DNA of 64,000 nt from Paramoeba atlantica (taxonomy: Eukaryota; Discosea). This document shows, in pieces, positions 51,501 to 61,177 of this stretch (its first letter is position 1; every line of letters starts with the position of its first letter). The stretch spans positions 124,001-188,000 of the forward strand of contig CDRNVI010000069.1 in NCBI GenBank assembly GCA_977017575.1, written 5' to 3'. Both the position numbers and the translations under genes were made by a program. The notes below the pieces were generated by a model. That model worked only from the letters and a program-made list of their open reading frames with translations. It had not been told where the DNA came from and did not search any database.

Positions 51501-51729
51501 TATAGGAAAGTTGGACCATTTTTACCCTATAATGACATTTGTACCCCTTAATGACATTTTTACCCCGAAATATCTTTTTCGTCAATTCAGGAGTACCTTA
51601 CAAAAGACTGGAAGCAGGAGGCTGTAATCAAGAACGATAAATACATGAATCCTAGGGTCTCATTTCTGTTCCCGGTAAGGCCCCGTAGTGCGTGAAGGCC
51701 TCCATACCCCACAACTACCACCTTCCCAC

Positions 51730-52026
51730 CTATTTAGCGGGGATCGCGCGAGCAACTCCTGATAAATGAGGCCCCCGTTTGCGAGCAAAACCCAACTGTG
51801 AGCGTGGCCCGGGGACATAATTATATTTTTTTAGCGACCCCGCGCGCTCCAGCTGACACGCCAGCTCTGTCTGATATTCATCGTCCAGTTTATCGCTAGA
51901 CAACCCCCCATACCATTGAGTGAAAAATCGTTCCGCTTTGTTAGTTTCATTGCATGTGATGAAAGAGCTGGGGGAGAAGGTATACGGATAGGAATCATGT
52001 GCCCCCTTCCACGAACAGATGTGCAC
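51730..52026 (-). CDS. Unknown coding-like frame without ATG, between direct repeats
   Basis: 98 codons: a Cys/Asn stretch (FITCNETNKAERFFTQWYGG), then a charged region (DKLDDEYQTELACQLERAGS) and SQLGFARKRG. It looks coding and is minus-strand like the host genes, but the frame opens with GTG after a TGA and contains no ATG. It may be the 3' end of a gene whose start was lost. A polypyrimidine-CAG site (CCTTCTCCCCCAG) sits inside. Family unknown. Confidence 0.35.
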   Translation of the reverse strand: MHICSWKGAHDSYPYTFSPSSFITCNETNKAERFFTQWYGGLSSDKLDDEYQTELACQLERAGSLKKYNYVPGPRSQLGFARKRGPHLSGVARAIPAK

Positions 52027-52144
52027 ATTTCACATTTCCTAGTTTTACTACGTCACAAGACTAGGGGGAAGCAAACTCACTCCAAGGGAACCGGGGAGAG
52101 ATGAAGGGATAAAGCATCGACAAGAGGAAGCGTTCAGACGTGGT

Positions 52145-52428
52145 CTGACCCGATAATTCCTGTCTTACGCATCAGGAATAAAAATAATAATTGAATGTTA
52201 ACAATAAACGAGTCCCGCCCCTTTAAGAGAAAAATAAGTATGCTCGACAAAAAATCTAAGAGACTCTTCTTCAAAAAGCAACTTATAAATTTATATTCAG
52301 TGCAGGTCCGTGTGATTTCTCTCATGGTGTTGTCGGTAAGTGTGTGATGCTATGTTGTGTGCTATTCATCATAAGAGAAATTCAATAAAGCAAGTATACA
52401 GTACATGTATGTACGTGTATGTCAATAT
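52145..52428. repeat. Direct repeat, copy 2
   Basis: Second copy of the 51138-51415 repeat, same orientation, about 1.0 kb downstream. Confidence 0.75.
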
Positions 52429-52589
52429 TTTCCATTTTCTTGCGCTACTGTACTCGGTCATGTCCCAGTTTTATAAATTTGGCTACATCAGAGTGTATTT
52501 CAATTTCACATTTTTCGGATAACGAAAGTTTGGAGCTTTCAACCTTTGTTCACCGCAGTACAGCAGTCACGAAAGGAGTAGGATGTCTA

Positions 52590-53470
52590 TTGAGGTGACC
52601 CATTCCTTCTGACTTTGAAATCCACGCCAAGGTACAGAACAAGTAAGGCAAGTAAGTACATTCAAGGGAAACAGGCCACGTCTCTTCCTGTTGATGGTGA
52701 AAATACGGGAGTAACATTGGCTCCCATAGGGCTTCGTAACGTGCAAGAGGTAACCTCCAACGACAAAGAAGGCATGACTGTTTTTCTTTTCGGTGCTTAC
52801 GAAGTTCATAATAGAAAAGTTCCTCCCCCTCCTCCTACTGTAGTTCACATTGAGTGCAGAAGATGAAAAGTCCCGTTCACTACGAGACGCTCGACGTCAT
52901 GTTACAACGTTTTGAAGACATACGTAACTTCGACTAGGTGGATGAACAGTCAAGTATTTGAAGAGATCAAGCTTCCTTACTTGGAGGTTTGCAACCTGCG
53001 ACAGCTCTTGTGGTGGACGAGTACACTGCCCATCGGGTTCATAAGTTAGAATCCCCAGTAATTGTGACTTGCACAGAATTCTTGGGGGTTGTACTTATCA
53101 CATTCCAGTACACGACCTTCGGGTTATTGTATTTTTCAAAAGAGAATACGAATTAGCCTTACGGCTCTGGCGCCTAAAAGCTGGTGATCACATAAAAGTG
53201 AATCGTCATGTAGTATTAGAGCTGATTACGGTTGCTCATGAGGTTACTTGGGCAAAGGATGGCGACCAGATACAAAAAATATGCGAAACCCATCTCTTTG
53301 AGCCGATGACCAAATATCCATGGAATTGGAACTCTAAGGATGAAACATCAAACTCAAGGCGAAAACTGAAAAAGAGTGCCAAGGCATCGGTTCGAAACGA
53401 AAGCGATATGAAATCGAATAAGATACCGATCAACAGAAGCGGACGTGATGACGATGAAATTCCTGTATAA
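52590..53470 (+). pseudogene. pogo-like (DDE_1) transposase remnant
   Basis: Frame 52615-52866 contains GKQATSLPVDGENTGVTLAP, the first catalytic-domain strand region. Then ATALVVDEYTAHRV (second Asp block), and in 53069-53470 GGCTYHIPVHDLRVIVFFKREYE in place of the usual GCTSxLQPLDVxVNxxFK, ending FEPMTKYPWNWN with a Lys-rich tail. Several frameshifts; the DNA-binding N-terminus is absent. Related to the fragment at 7130-7738. Confidence 0.6.
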
Positions 53471-53985
53471 CAGTGGGACGAGTATTATAAAATAGTTTTT
53501 ATAGTTTTGCGGACCTCTGGTTAAGACAATCTACCGGGTATAGTTACCATTTTCAGAAAGGTAGAGAGGTGAAGGGGGTTGAGTGGGAGGGTTATTTATC
53601 ATGCCTGCCCACAGTCGGTACCGTCCTCGGAGAACCATAAAATGAAAAAGAGTAAAAAATCTTCAGAACGGAGCTGTCATGTTATAAGGTGCTCGTGAGG
53701 CATGTGGTACATCAATGGAGTTCTACATTAAGGACAACAATGACATTAAGGACAATTAAACTTAAAACAAAAAAGTTTAAAGCGCCTCACGCCCAAGACT
53801 CCGTCATAAAGGACAATAAATAAGTTGGGGGTAGGGCTATGACAACTAAGTAGGGGGGGAAGTGTTTTGTTGTACCGCGAAAGCCCACTGCGGTATCGGC
53901 GGGTCTCATGTGCCACGACCCGTGTGGCCTCATATAAGTTTAGTCAGAAATCTCCTCAACGTTTTTTAGCCTGAACTCTCCCATT
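53471..53985. other. Right edge of the mobile-element island
   Basis: Duplicated ACATTAAGGACAA block near 53725-53756 and CATAAAGGACAATAAA near 53803. No gene. Confidence 0.45.
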
Positions 53986-54624
53986 TTATATTTCACATAT
54001 TTTCGTACCTTTCCAACTACGATAACCAGGCTTTAACGAGGGGGGAAGCGACGAAATTTGCACAGTGCCAGTCAATAAAGAATTTGCAGTAAGATAAACG
54101 GCTTCAATTTGATCAGGCAAACCGGAAAAATCAACCTCCCCGGAAAATCGATTAAAAGATAAAAAGAGAGTTTTCATTGTCCGTGGTAGTTTTTCAAAAG
54201 CAATCTCACCTGAAAATTTATTGTTTCCTAAGTCCAATAAATTTAGTTGAGGCGGAAGACAGACAAAATTCACCGTGCCGCTCAATGAGTTGAAACCCAG
54301 TACAAGCGCTTCGAGAGTAGAAGGAAGATATTCCCAATGCAAAGATCCACGTAAGCTACAAGTAGTCCAATCAATAATAGAAACTTCACCCTCGTCGTTG
54401 CACTGTACACCAGGCCATTCACAAGCGGGGGTTGCCGTATCGCACTTAGTAAGGGCCTCTCGTAGATCAACATCGGATGCAAACCGCGCAAGGTCGAATT
54501 CCGGAGGTAAAACAATGCCCCGCTGTCTTCCTGCATGTGAGCTCGAAGAGAAACAATCCTTTTCCGAAGTTGATTTGACGGATTCAAATTCCGAGCAGGA
54601 AAACTGGCGCCAAAGATCGAGCAT
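53986..54624 (-). CDS. LRR protein
   Basis: 212 residues from the ATG at 54624 (the frame is open to a TTG at 54645). N-terminal Ser-rich region, then the cap (about 38-95: LPPEFDLARFASDVDLREAL, then CEWPGVQCNDEGEVSIIDW), and five to six repeats (LPSTLEALVLGFNSLSG, LPPQLNLLDLGNNKFSG, LPRTMKTLFLSFNRFSG). Short basic C-terminus. First host gene to the right of the mobile island. Confidence 0.75.
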   Translation of the reverse strand: MLDLWRQFSCSEFESVKSTSEKDCFSSSSHAGRQRGIVLPPEFDLARFASDVDLREALTKCDTATPACEWPGVQCNDEGEVSIIDWTTCSLRGSLHWEYLPSTLEALVLGFNSLSGTVNFVCLPPQLNLLDLGNNKFSGEIAFEKLPRTMKTLFLSFNRFSGEVDFSGLPDQIEAVYLTANSLLTGTVQISSLPPSLKPGYRSWKGTKICEI

Positions 54625-54909
54625 GAAAGTAGTAGTATTCAACAATACGTGAAATTTTTAAGAGTTTTTTTTAAGTGTTGACGTGCTGGAGGCGTACAAC
54701 CAGTGTTTCTAAGATCTGTTACACCCCTTTTATATACACAAAATTTTTATCTTTTTCTCACCAAGATACACAAGTTAACCTACTGTACCCATGGTCGCAA
54801 CCCCCCCCCCCACATGTACACCTATGCAACAATTTCTTCAGTACAGCCTAACTCAACCTTTACCCCCCATATACCTTTACACCTTTTCCCTTCCAAAACC
54901 TTCCCCCCA

Positions 54910-55875
54910 TCACCCTTTCCCCCCCTCCCCCCCCAACACCCTCTCCGTCCCCGGCAGCACCCCCTCCATCCGATCCAGCCACGCCGCCACCGGCCCCACC
55001 CCCCGCACCACCTCCCGGTACACCCGGTGCCCCCGGAGCGACTGCAGCACCCCATACACCTCGGTGTCCGCGACGTTCGGTCGCGCCCCCCCGTGGAACG
55101 GGCGCCCCCCGAGCCCGGCCGTGGCCCACTCCTTCAGGACCCCGCGCAGGGCCTCCGCGGGGGTCACGCGCTTCGGATCGTACCCGTCCTCGCGGATCAG
55201 GGCGGGGAGGGTCTTGTACCGGGCCACGAGGTACATCACGGGGGCCCCGAGGAGTTTCAGGAAGAGCTTGTTGTGGGGGGGGATGGTGTCGTGGGCGTCG
55301 ATGTAGGCGTAGCCCCGCCAGGATTCGATGAGGGAGGGGTTGAGGTTGAGGACGAGATAGCGCACGAGACGGTGGGAGGCGAAGGCACGCCAGGGGGTGA
55401 CGGTGGGGTCGTGGAGGGCGGCTTTCCAGGCGGGGGCGCCGGGGCGGGTGTCGGGGAGGGCGAGGCTGAGGGTGTCGATGATGGCGTCGGAGTCGACGAG
55501 GAGGAGAGGGGGGGTGGAGTGGGGCGAGAAGCGGAGTTGGGGGACTTTGTGGTACCCGTGGGAGGAGATTTCGCGTTTGAAGATGGGCTCGACCTCGACG
55601 CACTCGTGGGGGATGTGGTGGAGGTCAAGGAAGGTTTTGACTTTGGCGCAGAAGGGGCAGGTGGAGTAGCGGTAGAGGATCGGGGGGTCGGCTCCGCCTT
55701 GGGTGGAGAGGGCGGTGTGGATGGCGGTGCGAAGGGTGGGGAGGTCCTGGGCCGCGTTGAAGGCGGAAGCGGTGACGGAGGCGTTTTGTTTTAAGCGGTA
55801 GCGGTAGATCATGCTGGCGGCCCCGAGGGCAACGGCACCCCCGACGGCGGTGTACTTGGCCACACGACGGAGCAT
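54910..55875 (-). CDS. Prostaglandin E synthase 2-like (glutaredoxin-GST) protein
   Basis: 321 residues. An N-terminal membrane anchor (about 8-26, YTAVGGAVALGAASMIYRY) precedes a glutaredoxin-like domain with YRYSTCPFCAKVKTFLDLH (CPFC active site), then HKVPQL and a GST-like helical C-terminus with GGRPFHGGARPNVADTEVYGV. The order and motifs match membrane-associated prostaglandin E synthase 2, a Golgi/mitochondrial protein whose true role is debated. The last ~12 residues are Gly-rich over a G-run, like the BMT2 tail. Confidence 0.8.
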   Translation of the reverse strand: MLRRVAKYTAVGGAVALGAASMIYRYRLKQNASVTASAFNAAQDLPTLRTAIHTALSTQGGADPPILYRYSTCPFCAKVKTFLDLHHIPHECVEVEPIFKREISSHGYHKVPQLRFSPHSTPPLLLVDSDAIIDTLSLALPDTRPGAPAWKAALHDPTVTPWRAFASHRLVRYLVLNLNPSLIESWRGYAYIDAHDTIPPHNKLFLKLLGAPVMYLVARYKTLPALIREDGYDPKRVTPAEALRGVLKEWATAGLGGRPFHGGARPNVADTEVYGVLQSLRGHRVYREVVRGVGPVAAWLDRMEGVLPGTERVLGGEGGKG

Positions 55876-55979
55876 TGGGTGGTGGGAAAGTTTCGTTATA
55901 GAAAAAAGGATGAAGAAAATTTCTGGGTTAGGAGCCCAATTTGCTCGTATTTCTTTCGCAAAATGTACAAAATTTAATA

Positions 55980-56729
55980 CAGTGGTGATCAGCCTCTTTT
56001 ACCCCCCCTACAGGTCTTGTATTTTGTTCGATTTTGGAAATATTTTGTATGGGATTGTTTTTCGACCCAATCGTTCCGAATCCGAGGTCCTTTTCACTCG
56101 TGGACACTTGTATCATTCCTAAACTGAAAAACACTGAGAAACTCGATAATTTTTTAGAGAGTACATTTTTTCCTAAATTGATACATTTTCTGGTGATTCA
56201 TGACGAAGAAGCACCAGCCCCTGTATTTACTTTCCTCTGGCGTGCGCCCCGAGATGCGCACGGCACTCGCGATTGAATACGAGCGACTTAAGTCCTATAG
56301 GGCAGTTGTAAAACTTAATAAACTTAACCCCGGGTCTATCATTGAAACTTTTCGTTTTTTTCTGAAGATCAACCAGAAGCGTTTAAGAATATCTTCCGGG
56401 ACCATCGTAAGTGTTTACTCTTGGTTAAGGAGGCCAAAGGGCATATGACTAAATACTAGAGATTACTTTGCACCCCTTTTCCGCGTCTTCTGACGTACTT
56501 AAAGTAAGACCTACACGTACTTTACTACTGTTGTTCATTCGAAACACCCCAAAAAAATGTAATTAACTTTTTTGACCCCTACCTGGCTAGGAGGGGTAGG
56601 GGGTCGCTCGAGTGAAAAGGACCTCGGATTCGGAACGATTGGGTCGAAAAACGATGATCTACCAAATATTTCCAAAATCGGACAAAGTACAAGACCTGTA
56701 GGGGGGGTAAAAGAGGCTGATCACCACTG
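55980..56729 (+). mobile_element. 750-bp TA-flanked element with ~130-bp inverted repeats
   Basis: Begins CAGTGGTGATCAGCCTCTTT and carries a CGACCCAATCGTTCCGAATC block in each end; TA at 55978-55979 and 56730-56731. The only frame (56200-56448, 82 residues) looks like a small helix-turn-helix remnant of a Tc1/mariner-like transposase (EYERLKSYRAVVKLNKLNPG, then GTIVSVYSWLRR). Recognition is weak; the ends are convincing. Confidence 0.75.
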
Positions 56730-56973
56730 TAGACACTTTTCTTTGTTTTCAGTAAAATAGAGATGTTCCCAAAGAAGGGTATGTAAATAGTGATGTTCCC
56801 AAAGAGTTTGAAGATCACGAAAGCCCAAATAATAAGTATCACCGTTCACTTCACATTTACTGTTGCCGCGCTACACGTAAAATTCCGTTGTTTTATTTCA
56901 ATAGTGAATCGCGCAAGAGCAAACTGTGAGGTATGTGAAACTAATTCAATGATACGTCATTAGTTAATCGTAA

Positions 56974-58287
56974 TCAGATTGACACTGCATCTCGAACATT
57001 GGGTACAATTCTCACTGCTCGAAAAGGACTATCTTGCCCCGTAATTCGTGATGTATCGTCTCGAATGCCAAAACCTGCAAATTGAGCTCCCACAATCCAT
57101 GAGCCGATGACAGGATGCATACCTTGTAGCGGTTCTTCTTGCAAAAGCTCCTGAAAGATAACCTGTCGATCGTGAAATTGCCCATTAGAGCTCTCGACCG
57201 GATGAGACACATTTCGCGCAGAGTGCAAGGATACGTTCTCTCCACACCGACCTACAATTGGTTTACGAGCGTATCCACTACGAATGAGTTCAGGTGTGGG
57301 CCTCCATGCGGCGGGAAGCAGATTGGGGTGCCCTGGAAACATTTCCCAGAGGATTACCAAAAGAGCTTTGTTGCTGGTGATAATCTTCCAAAGTGGTTCA
57401 ATAATTTCCATGGCGGGATCGCTCAAAAACATTTCAGAAAGAGAGGGAGCTCCACTCCTTGCACCATTCGTGCTGAGTGAACGAGGTGATTTTATGGCAT
57501 TCTGCAAAATTGTATCCCAGGCCCACATTTTCCATACAATGCGGAGGGGCTCCCCGTCCTCATGGCAGAGTGTAGTATTTGACCCGTTGAGGTTCTTCCA
57601 CCCCAGCGAGGATGTCCCAACACATAATTTCGTGGAAACTCCCGCAAGAGATGCGAGTTCTTGCATGAACGTTGCATTATACACTTCTTCCGGGTCGTCA
57701 TCGACAAGAAAATGCACAGGTTGTGTAGCAGGAATCTTCATACCTCTCCAGGCACGCACGACGGATTCCTGCAACGACGTCCCGGCGTCGGTTCCAACAT
57801 TTCCTATACCCACAGCTTCACTCCACTTACCTTGGACGCGACCACACTCGAACAAGGTTCCCGCGCTGTCGGCGTTGTACTCTAACAGTTTTACGCAGTC
57901 TCGCGTGTGTGGGGTAGCCGAAGAACTCGAACTCACAGGAAAAGAAACCCCGAAATCGAATCTTCCTGTCAGTGTACGACTGCGGTGCTTCTTCCACGAG
58001 TGACGAACGTGGGCCCAGAAAGTACGAGGAATAGCAAAACGATCCAATAGGGTGTCGGATGCAATTACCTTTTCCGTCGCCGATAGACACATGGCGTGTA
58101 GCTCCTCCGATGTACGGGTAATTTGGGTACTCAGGTCAGAACTGACACGGTAATAACCACAGGCTGTCTCCACGGCGCGATTTACTCCTACACCATACGT
58201 CTCGCCAAATATTTGCTCGCTGCGGACCTTGCGGTTGAGGTAGGAAACAGCAGAGGAAGTTTTTGGATGGAAAGGAACGCGCTGCAT
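56974..58287 (-). CDS. Glutathionylspermidine-synthetase-like (ATP-grasp) protein
   Basis: About 437 residues from the ATG at 58287 (the frame opens upstream only with GTG). Family blocks: LLEYNADSAGTLFECG (matching EYNADSAxxxxExG of E. coli Gss), VHFLVDDDPEE, LWEMFPGHPNLLPA, YARKPIVGRCGENV and IGSWIVGAQFAGFGIRDDTSRIT. There is no N-terminal CHAP amidase domain, so the length is that of the synthetase half (or YgiC/YjfC) rather than full Gss or trypanothione synthetase. The reaction would join a peptide carboxylate to an amine using ATP; the substrate is unknown. Confidence 0.8.
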   Translation of the reverse strand: MQRVPFHPKTSSAVSYLNRKVRSEQIFGETYGVGVNRAVETACGYYRVSSDLSTQITRTSEELHAMCLSATEKVIASDTLLDRFAIPRTFWAHVRHSWKKHRSRTLTGRFDFGVSFPVSSSSSATPHTRDCVKLLEYNADSAGTLFECGRVQGKWSEAVGIGNVGTDAGTSLQESVVRAWRGMKIPATQPVHFLVDDDPEEVYNATFMQELASLAGVSTKLCVGTSSLGWKNLNGSNTTLCHEDGEPLRIVWKMWAWDTILQNAIKSPRSLSTNGARSGAPSLSEMFLSDPAMEIIEPLWKIITSNKALLVILWEMFPGHPNLLPAAWRPTPELIRSGYARKPIVGRCGENVSLHSARNVSHPVESSNGQFHDRQVIFQELLQEEPLQGMHPVIGSWIVGAQFAGFGIRDDTSRITGQDSPFRAVRIVPNVRDAVSI

Positions 58288-58548
58288 AAGGATAGCAAAA
58301 ATGTGTTGTGTTTCATTCACACATAACAGAATATCTTCATTAATTTGAAATAACTTTGTAGTAGTAACTGATTAAACAATATGCAAACCTGTCTAACTCA
58401 CATACTGAGCATAATTCTGAAACGCTTCTGAAACCGTGTTTTATTAAATTTAGCCGTTGTTACACTGTAAACGAAGCAATAGTACACCTAAAGGCTCACT
58501 TATCCTGTTTTACACTGTACGACAGCCAACATTGCATCTACGTTTGGG

Positions 58549-60072
58549 CTATCGTCGACGGGTGACATTACAAGTCCTGAAGCGGCACGACGTGCCCCTT
58601 CTCCCCCGTCGGACGATTGCCACTTTCCCGGGACCCTCCCGGAGATACTTCACGGTTACACACCTCCCTGCAGCCCACTCCTCGGGGGCCACGAGCACCG
58701 CGCGCTCGGCACCCGCACTATCCGCGTACGCAAACCCCTGACGAACCTTTCGTCGGTCCTCTAGAATCAAATCCGCGCATCTCCCTTTTGCTCGAAGCTG
58801 GGTGACCACTTTCACAGCCACCTCCCGCATAGACTCATCAAAGGGAATCACCACATCATGGAGAACCCGGGGAAGGGCTGGGAGCTTTTTCTTCTCTTTC
58901 AGCAGCTCCAGAATCACACAGTCGCCAAACCCGAACCCGCAGGCCGGCATCGGGGTGGGAGCCCCGTAGGTCGTGAGGAGCGCATCGTACCGCCCCCCTC
59001 CACAGATTGCCCGGAACTTCCCGGGGCGATCCACGACCTCAAACACTACTCCAGTGTAATACGCTAGGCCGCGAACCACGGAGGGGTCGAACACAACCCA
59101 GTCACCTAAACCATAGGCCTCAAGTAGCTTAAAAAGCCTCTGTACCTCTGCAATTGTGTTCGTGAGTGTTCCTTTTTCGAGCCCATCGTACCCCGGCTGG
59201 GATTCGATCAGTTGTTGCAGCGCACCCAAATCCGGCAACTCCATCGCCACCAGAAGGGTCTCTATCACCTGCGGGGACAACTCTAACTCCCCCAAACTCG
59301 TGACCATCTCCTCCCTCGTAATCTTATCCCGTTTATCCAACACCACACACACGGAGACGAACCGCTCGTTCGGGACCTCACACGCCTGCAGCAACCCCTG
59401 CAGCACCTGGCGGGAGTTTATCCTCACCACCACCTCGTGCGAGGACAGCTGCAGCCTCGACAAGGCCGCACACAGCGCGGCAATCAAATCCGCCTCCGCG
59501 CCCACCCCCTTAACCCCCAGGATATCCGCATTCCACTGGTAGTGCTCCCTTCGCCTTCCCCGGGTAATATCCTCATGGCGCCAACACTGCGGCAGGCTGA
59601 ACCATTTCGCCGGGAGGCTGAGCGCCGGGCCCTTTCCGAGCACCAGCCGCGCGAGGCTCGGGGTCATCTCCGGACGCAGCGCCACGCGGTGGCCGGACTT
59701 CGTCACGAAGTTGTACATTTGCTTGGTGATCTCCTCCCCCCCTTTGCGGAGGTAGAGCTCCTCGGGCTCCAGCACCGGCGCGTCGTACTCTTGGAAGCCG
59801 AACCCCGCGCTGATCTCACGGAACACAGCGAACAGGTAGCTCCGGGTGCGCATCTCCTCCGGGGGGAAGTCGCGACAGCCCTGGACGGGGTCGGTGGAGA
59901 TGCGGGAGGGGGCGGACTTCTTTTTGCTCTTTTTGGATAACATGCCCGGGGGCGTAGGCGTAGGGGGCGGCTGCGTAGGTAGTGGTGTGGGATCGGTGGT
60001 GTTGTGGTGCAACGAGAGTGCGGCAAAAAGCCGCGACAGTTTGTAATGGGGGTTCACAGAAAAGGAGTTCAT
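58549..60072 (-). CDS. HARS: Histidyl-tRNA synthetase
   Basis: About 507 residues from the ATG at 60072; an in-frame ATG 35 codons upstream (60177) and an internal one before [11 protein letters not shown] are alternatives. Class II features: [11 protein letters not shown] (motif 1 region), [26 protein letters not shown] (motif 2), the histidine-binding [21 protein letters not shown] and a C-terminal anticodon domain with [11 protein letters not shown] and APEEWAAGR. The stretch after 60072 ([15 protein letters not shown]) suits a mitochondrial presequence, while the internal ATG would give a cytosolic form, so one gene may serve both compartments. Confidence 0.85.
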   Translation of the reverse strand: MNSFSVNPHYKLSRLFAALSLHHNTTDPTPLPTQPPPTPTPPGMLSKKSKKKSAPSRISTDPVQGCRDFPPEEMRTRSYLFAVFREISAGFGFQEYDAPVLEPEELYLRKGGEEITKQMYNFVTKSGHRVALRPEMTPSLARLVLGKGPALSLPAKWFSLPQCWRHEDITRGRRREHYQWNADILGVKGVGAEADLIAALCAALSRLQLSSHEVVVRINSRQVLQGLLQACEVPNERFVSVCVVLDKRDKITREEMVTSLGELELSPQVIETLLVAMELPDLGALQQLIESQPGYDGLEKGTLTNTIAEVQRLFKLLEAYGLGDWVVFDPSVVRGLAYYTGVVFEVVDRPGKFRAICGGGRYDALLTTYGAPTPMPACGFGFGDCVILELLKEKKKLPALPRVLHDVVIPFDESMREVAVKVVTQLRAKGRCADLILEDRRKVRQGFAYADSAGAERAVLVAPEEWAAGRCVTVKYLREGPGKVAIVRRGRRGTSCRFRTCNVTRRR

Positions 60073-60127
60073 GCGGGATATTGTGGGGAGAAAAGTGAAG
60101 AGAGGGAGAAGAGGTCTGGAGAAAGGT

Positions 60128-60150
60128 CTAGAGAAAAAAGGAGAAAATTT
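60128..60150 (-). promoter_or_regulatory. Polypyrimidine tract plus AG (splice-acceptor-like)
   Basis: Minus strand reads TTTTCTCCTTTTTTCTCTAG with the AG at 60128, 56 nt before the ATG at 60072. It removes the 60177 ATG from the mRNA if used as a trans-splice site. A weaker CTTTCTCCAG site follows. Confidence 0.4.
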
Positions 60151-60229
60151 CAAGTCAATGAACTGAACGTTTGTCATGAAAAAATGGTGTCACCTCTTAA
60201 TATCTTTCTAATTTCTTACGTTAAACGGC

Positions 60230-60540
60230 ACCGTTCTAGCCTTGTTGGATAATTACACGGTGCACAATTGGGCTAAGACAAGCTTTCAAGAGACAGGAAT
60301 TCCTGTTCTTCCTTGGCCAGCAAAATCACATCAGCTTATGTTGGTTGAAAATTTATGGTCCATAGTGGACGACTTCAAAAATGGTTTAGCCCCTCGAAAT
60401 CGTGCAGATTTGATCAGTGCGATCGAAGCAGCTTCAAGATCTTCAAATAATACTTTATGCGGCCTCTGAAAGCGCTATGAAGAGCTTTCGAAAGCGATGC
60501 CGTATTGTGATTGAGAAGACGGCGGTAATTGTAGTTACAA
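60230..60540 (+). pseudogene. Tc1/mariner transposase C-terminal fragment
   Basis: MLDNYTVHNWAKTSFQ (second Asp block) and VLPWPAKSHQLMLVENLWSI, followed by APRNRADLISAIEAA and, in another frame, SFRKRCRIVIE. Closest to the 47057-48429 element. The first Asp block and DNA-binding part are absent. Lies just upstream of the histidyl-tRNA synthetase. Confidence 0.75.
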
Positions 60541-61177
60541 TTTTTTTTCGATATTTTCTAGTATTTTAGAAACAGTAGTCAACCCGCTAGCTCCTTCTTA
60601 CGTGGAGATGGAGAGCAAAGCGCCTGTAAATACCCTTGCCCGGGCAGAGGCCACGAAGCAGTACGACACTCTCGCAGCAACACGCGGAATGAAACTCTTC
60701 CTGCTAGCCTTCTCGGAAATGAGACTCTTGCATTTCCACGGAAGTGCGGAGGGTACACCTCGGACAGAGACGGCCTTCTCCGCCATGCTATGGCCCTTGA
60801 CATCGCCATATAGCGTGGCAAAGCCCAAATAATTTCGGCCGGATAATAGTGGGAAATGAGTATCTTGTAGAGAGAATTGAATAAAATTCATCTACATATT
60901 ACATCTACATGGAAGTGCCTATTTATACACTGTATTTTCACTGTTTTAGTTCACTTTTTTTTCAATACTCGAGAGTAGCGCGGTAGATATGCAATCATCA
61001 CAATGTACACCACCACAATACAATAGCAATGTATAGCAATATTAGGAGTGACAAGAGGGCTCGTTTTAGAAGATAACCAATGAATATTCCTGCCTCCCTC
61101 GGAAGATTACTACCACCGCCATAAGAGTGACTGACTTATTAAGTGGAGGGCACAGTACATTATTTTAATGAGATGGC
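60541..61177. other. Intergenic stretch
   Basis: Overlapping frames on both strands near 60600-60890 without a recognised domain; no repeat seen. Confidence 0.4.

Noticed and set aside
51138-52428. The 280-bp direct repeats as LTRs of a small retroelement
   Set aside because: No TG...CA ends, primer-binding site or polypurine tract seen; the inner frame is not a retroelement protein.
54703-55794. A 363-codon plus-strand frame
   Set aside because: Antisense to the mPGES-2-like gene; low-complexity Pro, His and Gly content.
60579-60891. Overlapping frames on both strands near 60.6-60.9 kb
   Set aside because: Neither shows a domain or a clear composition advantage; left as intergenic.
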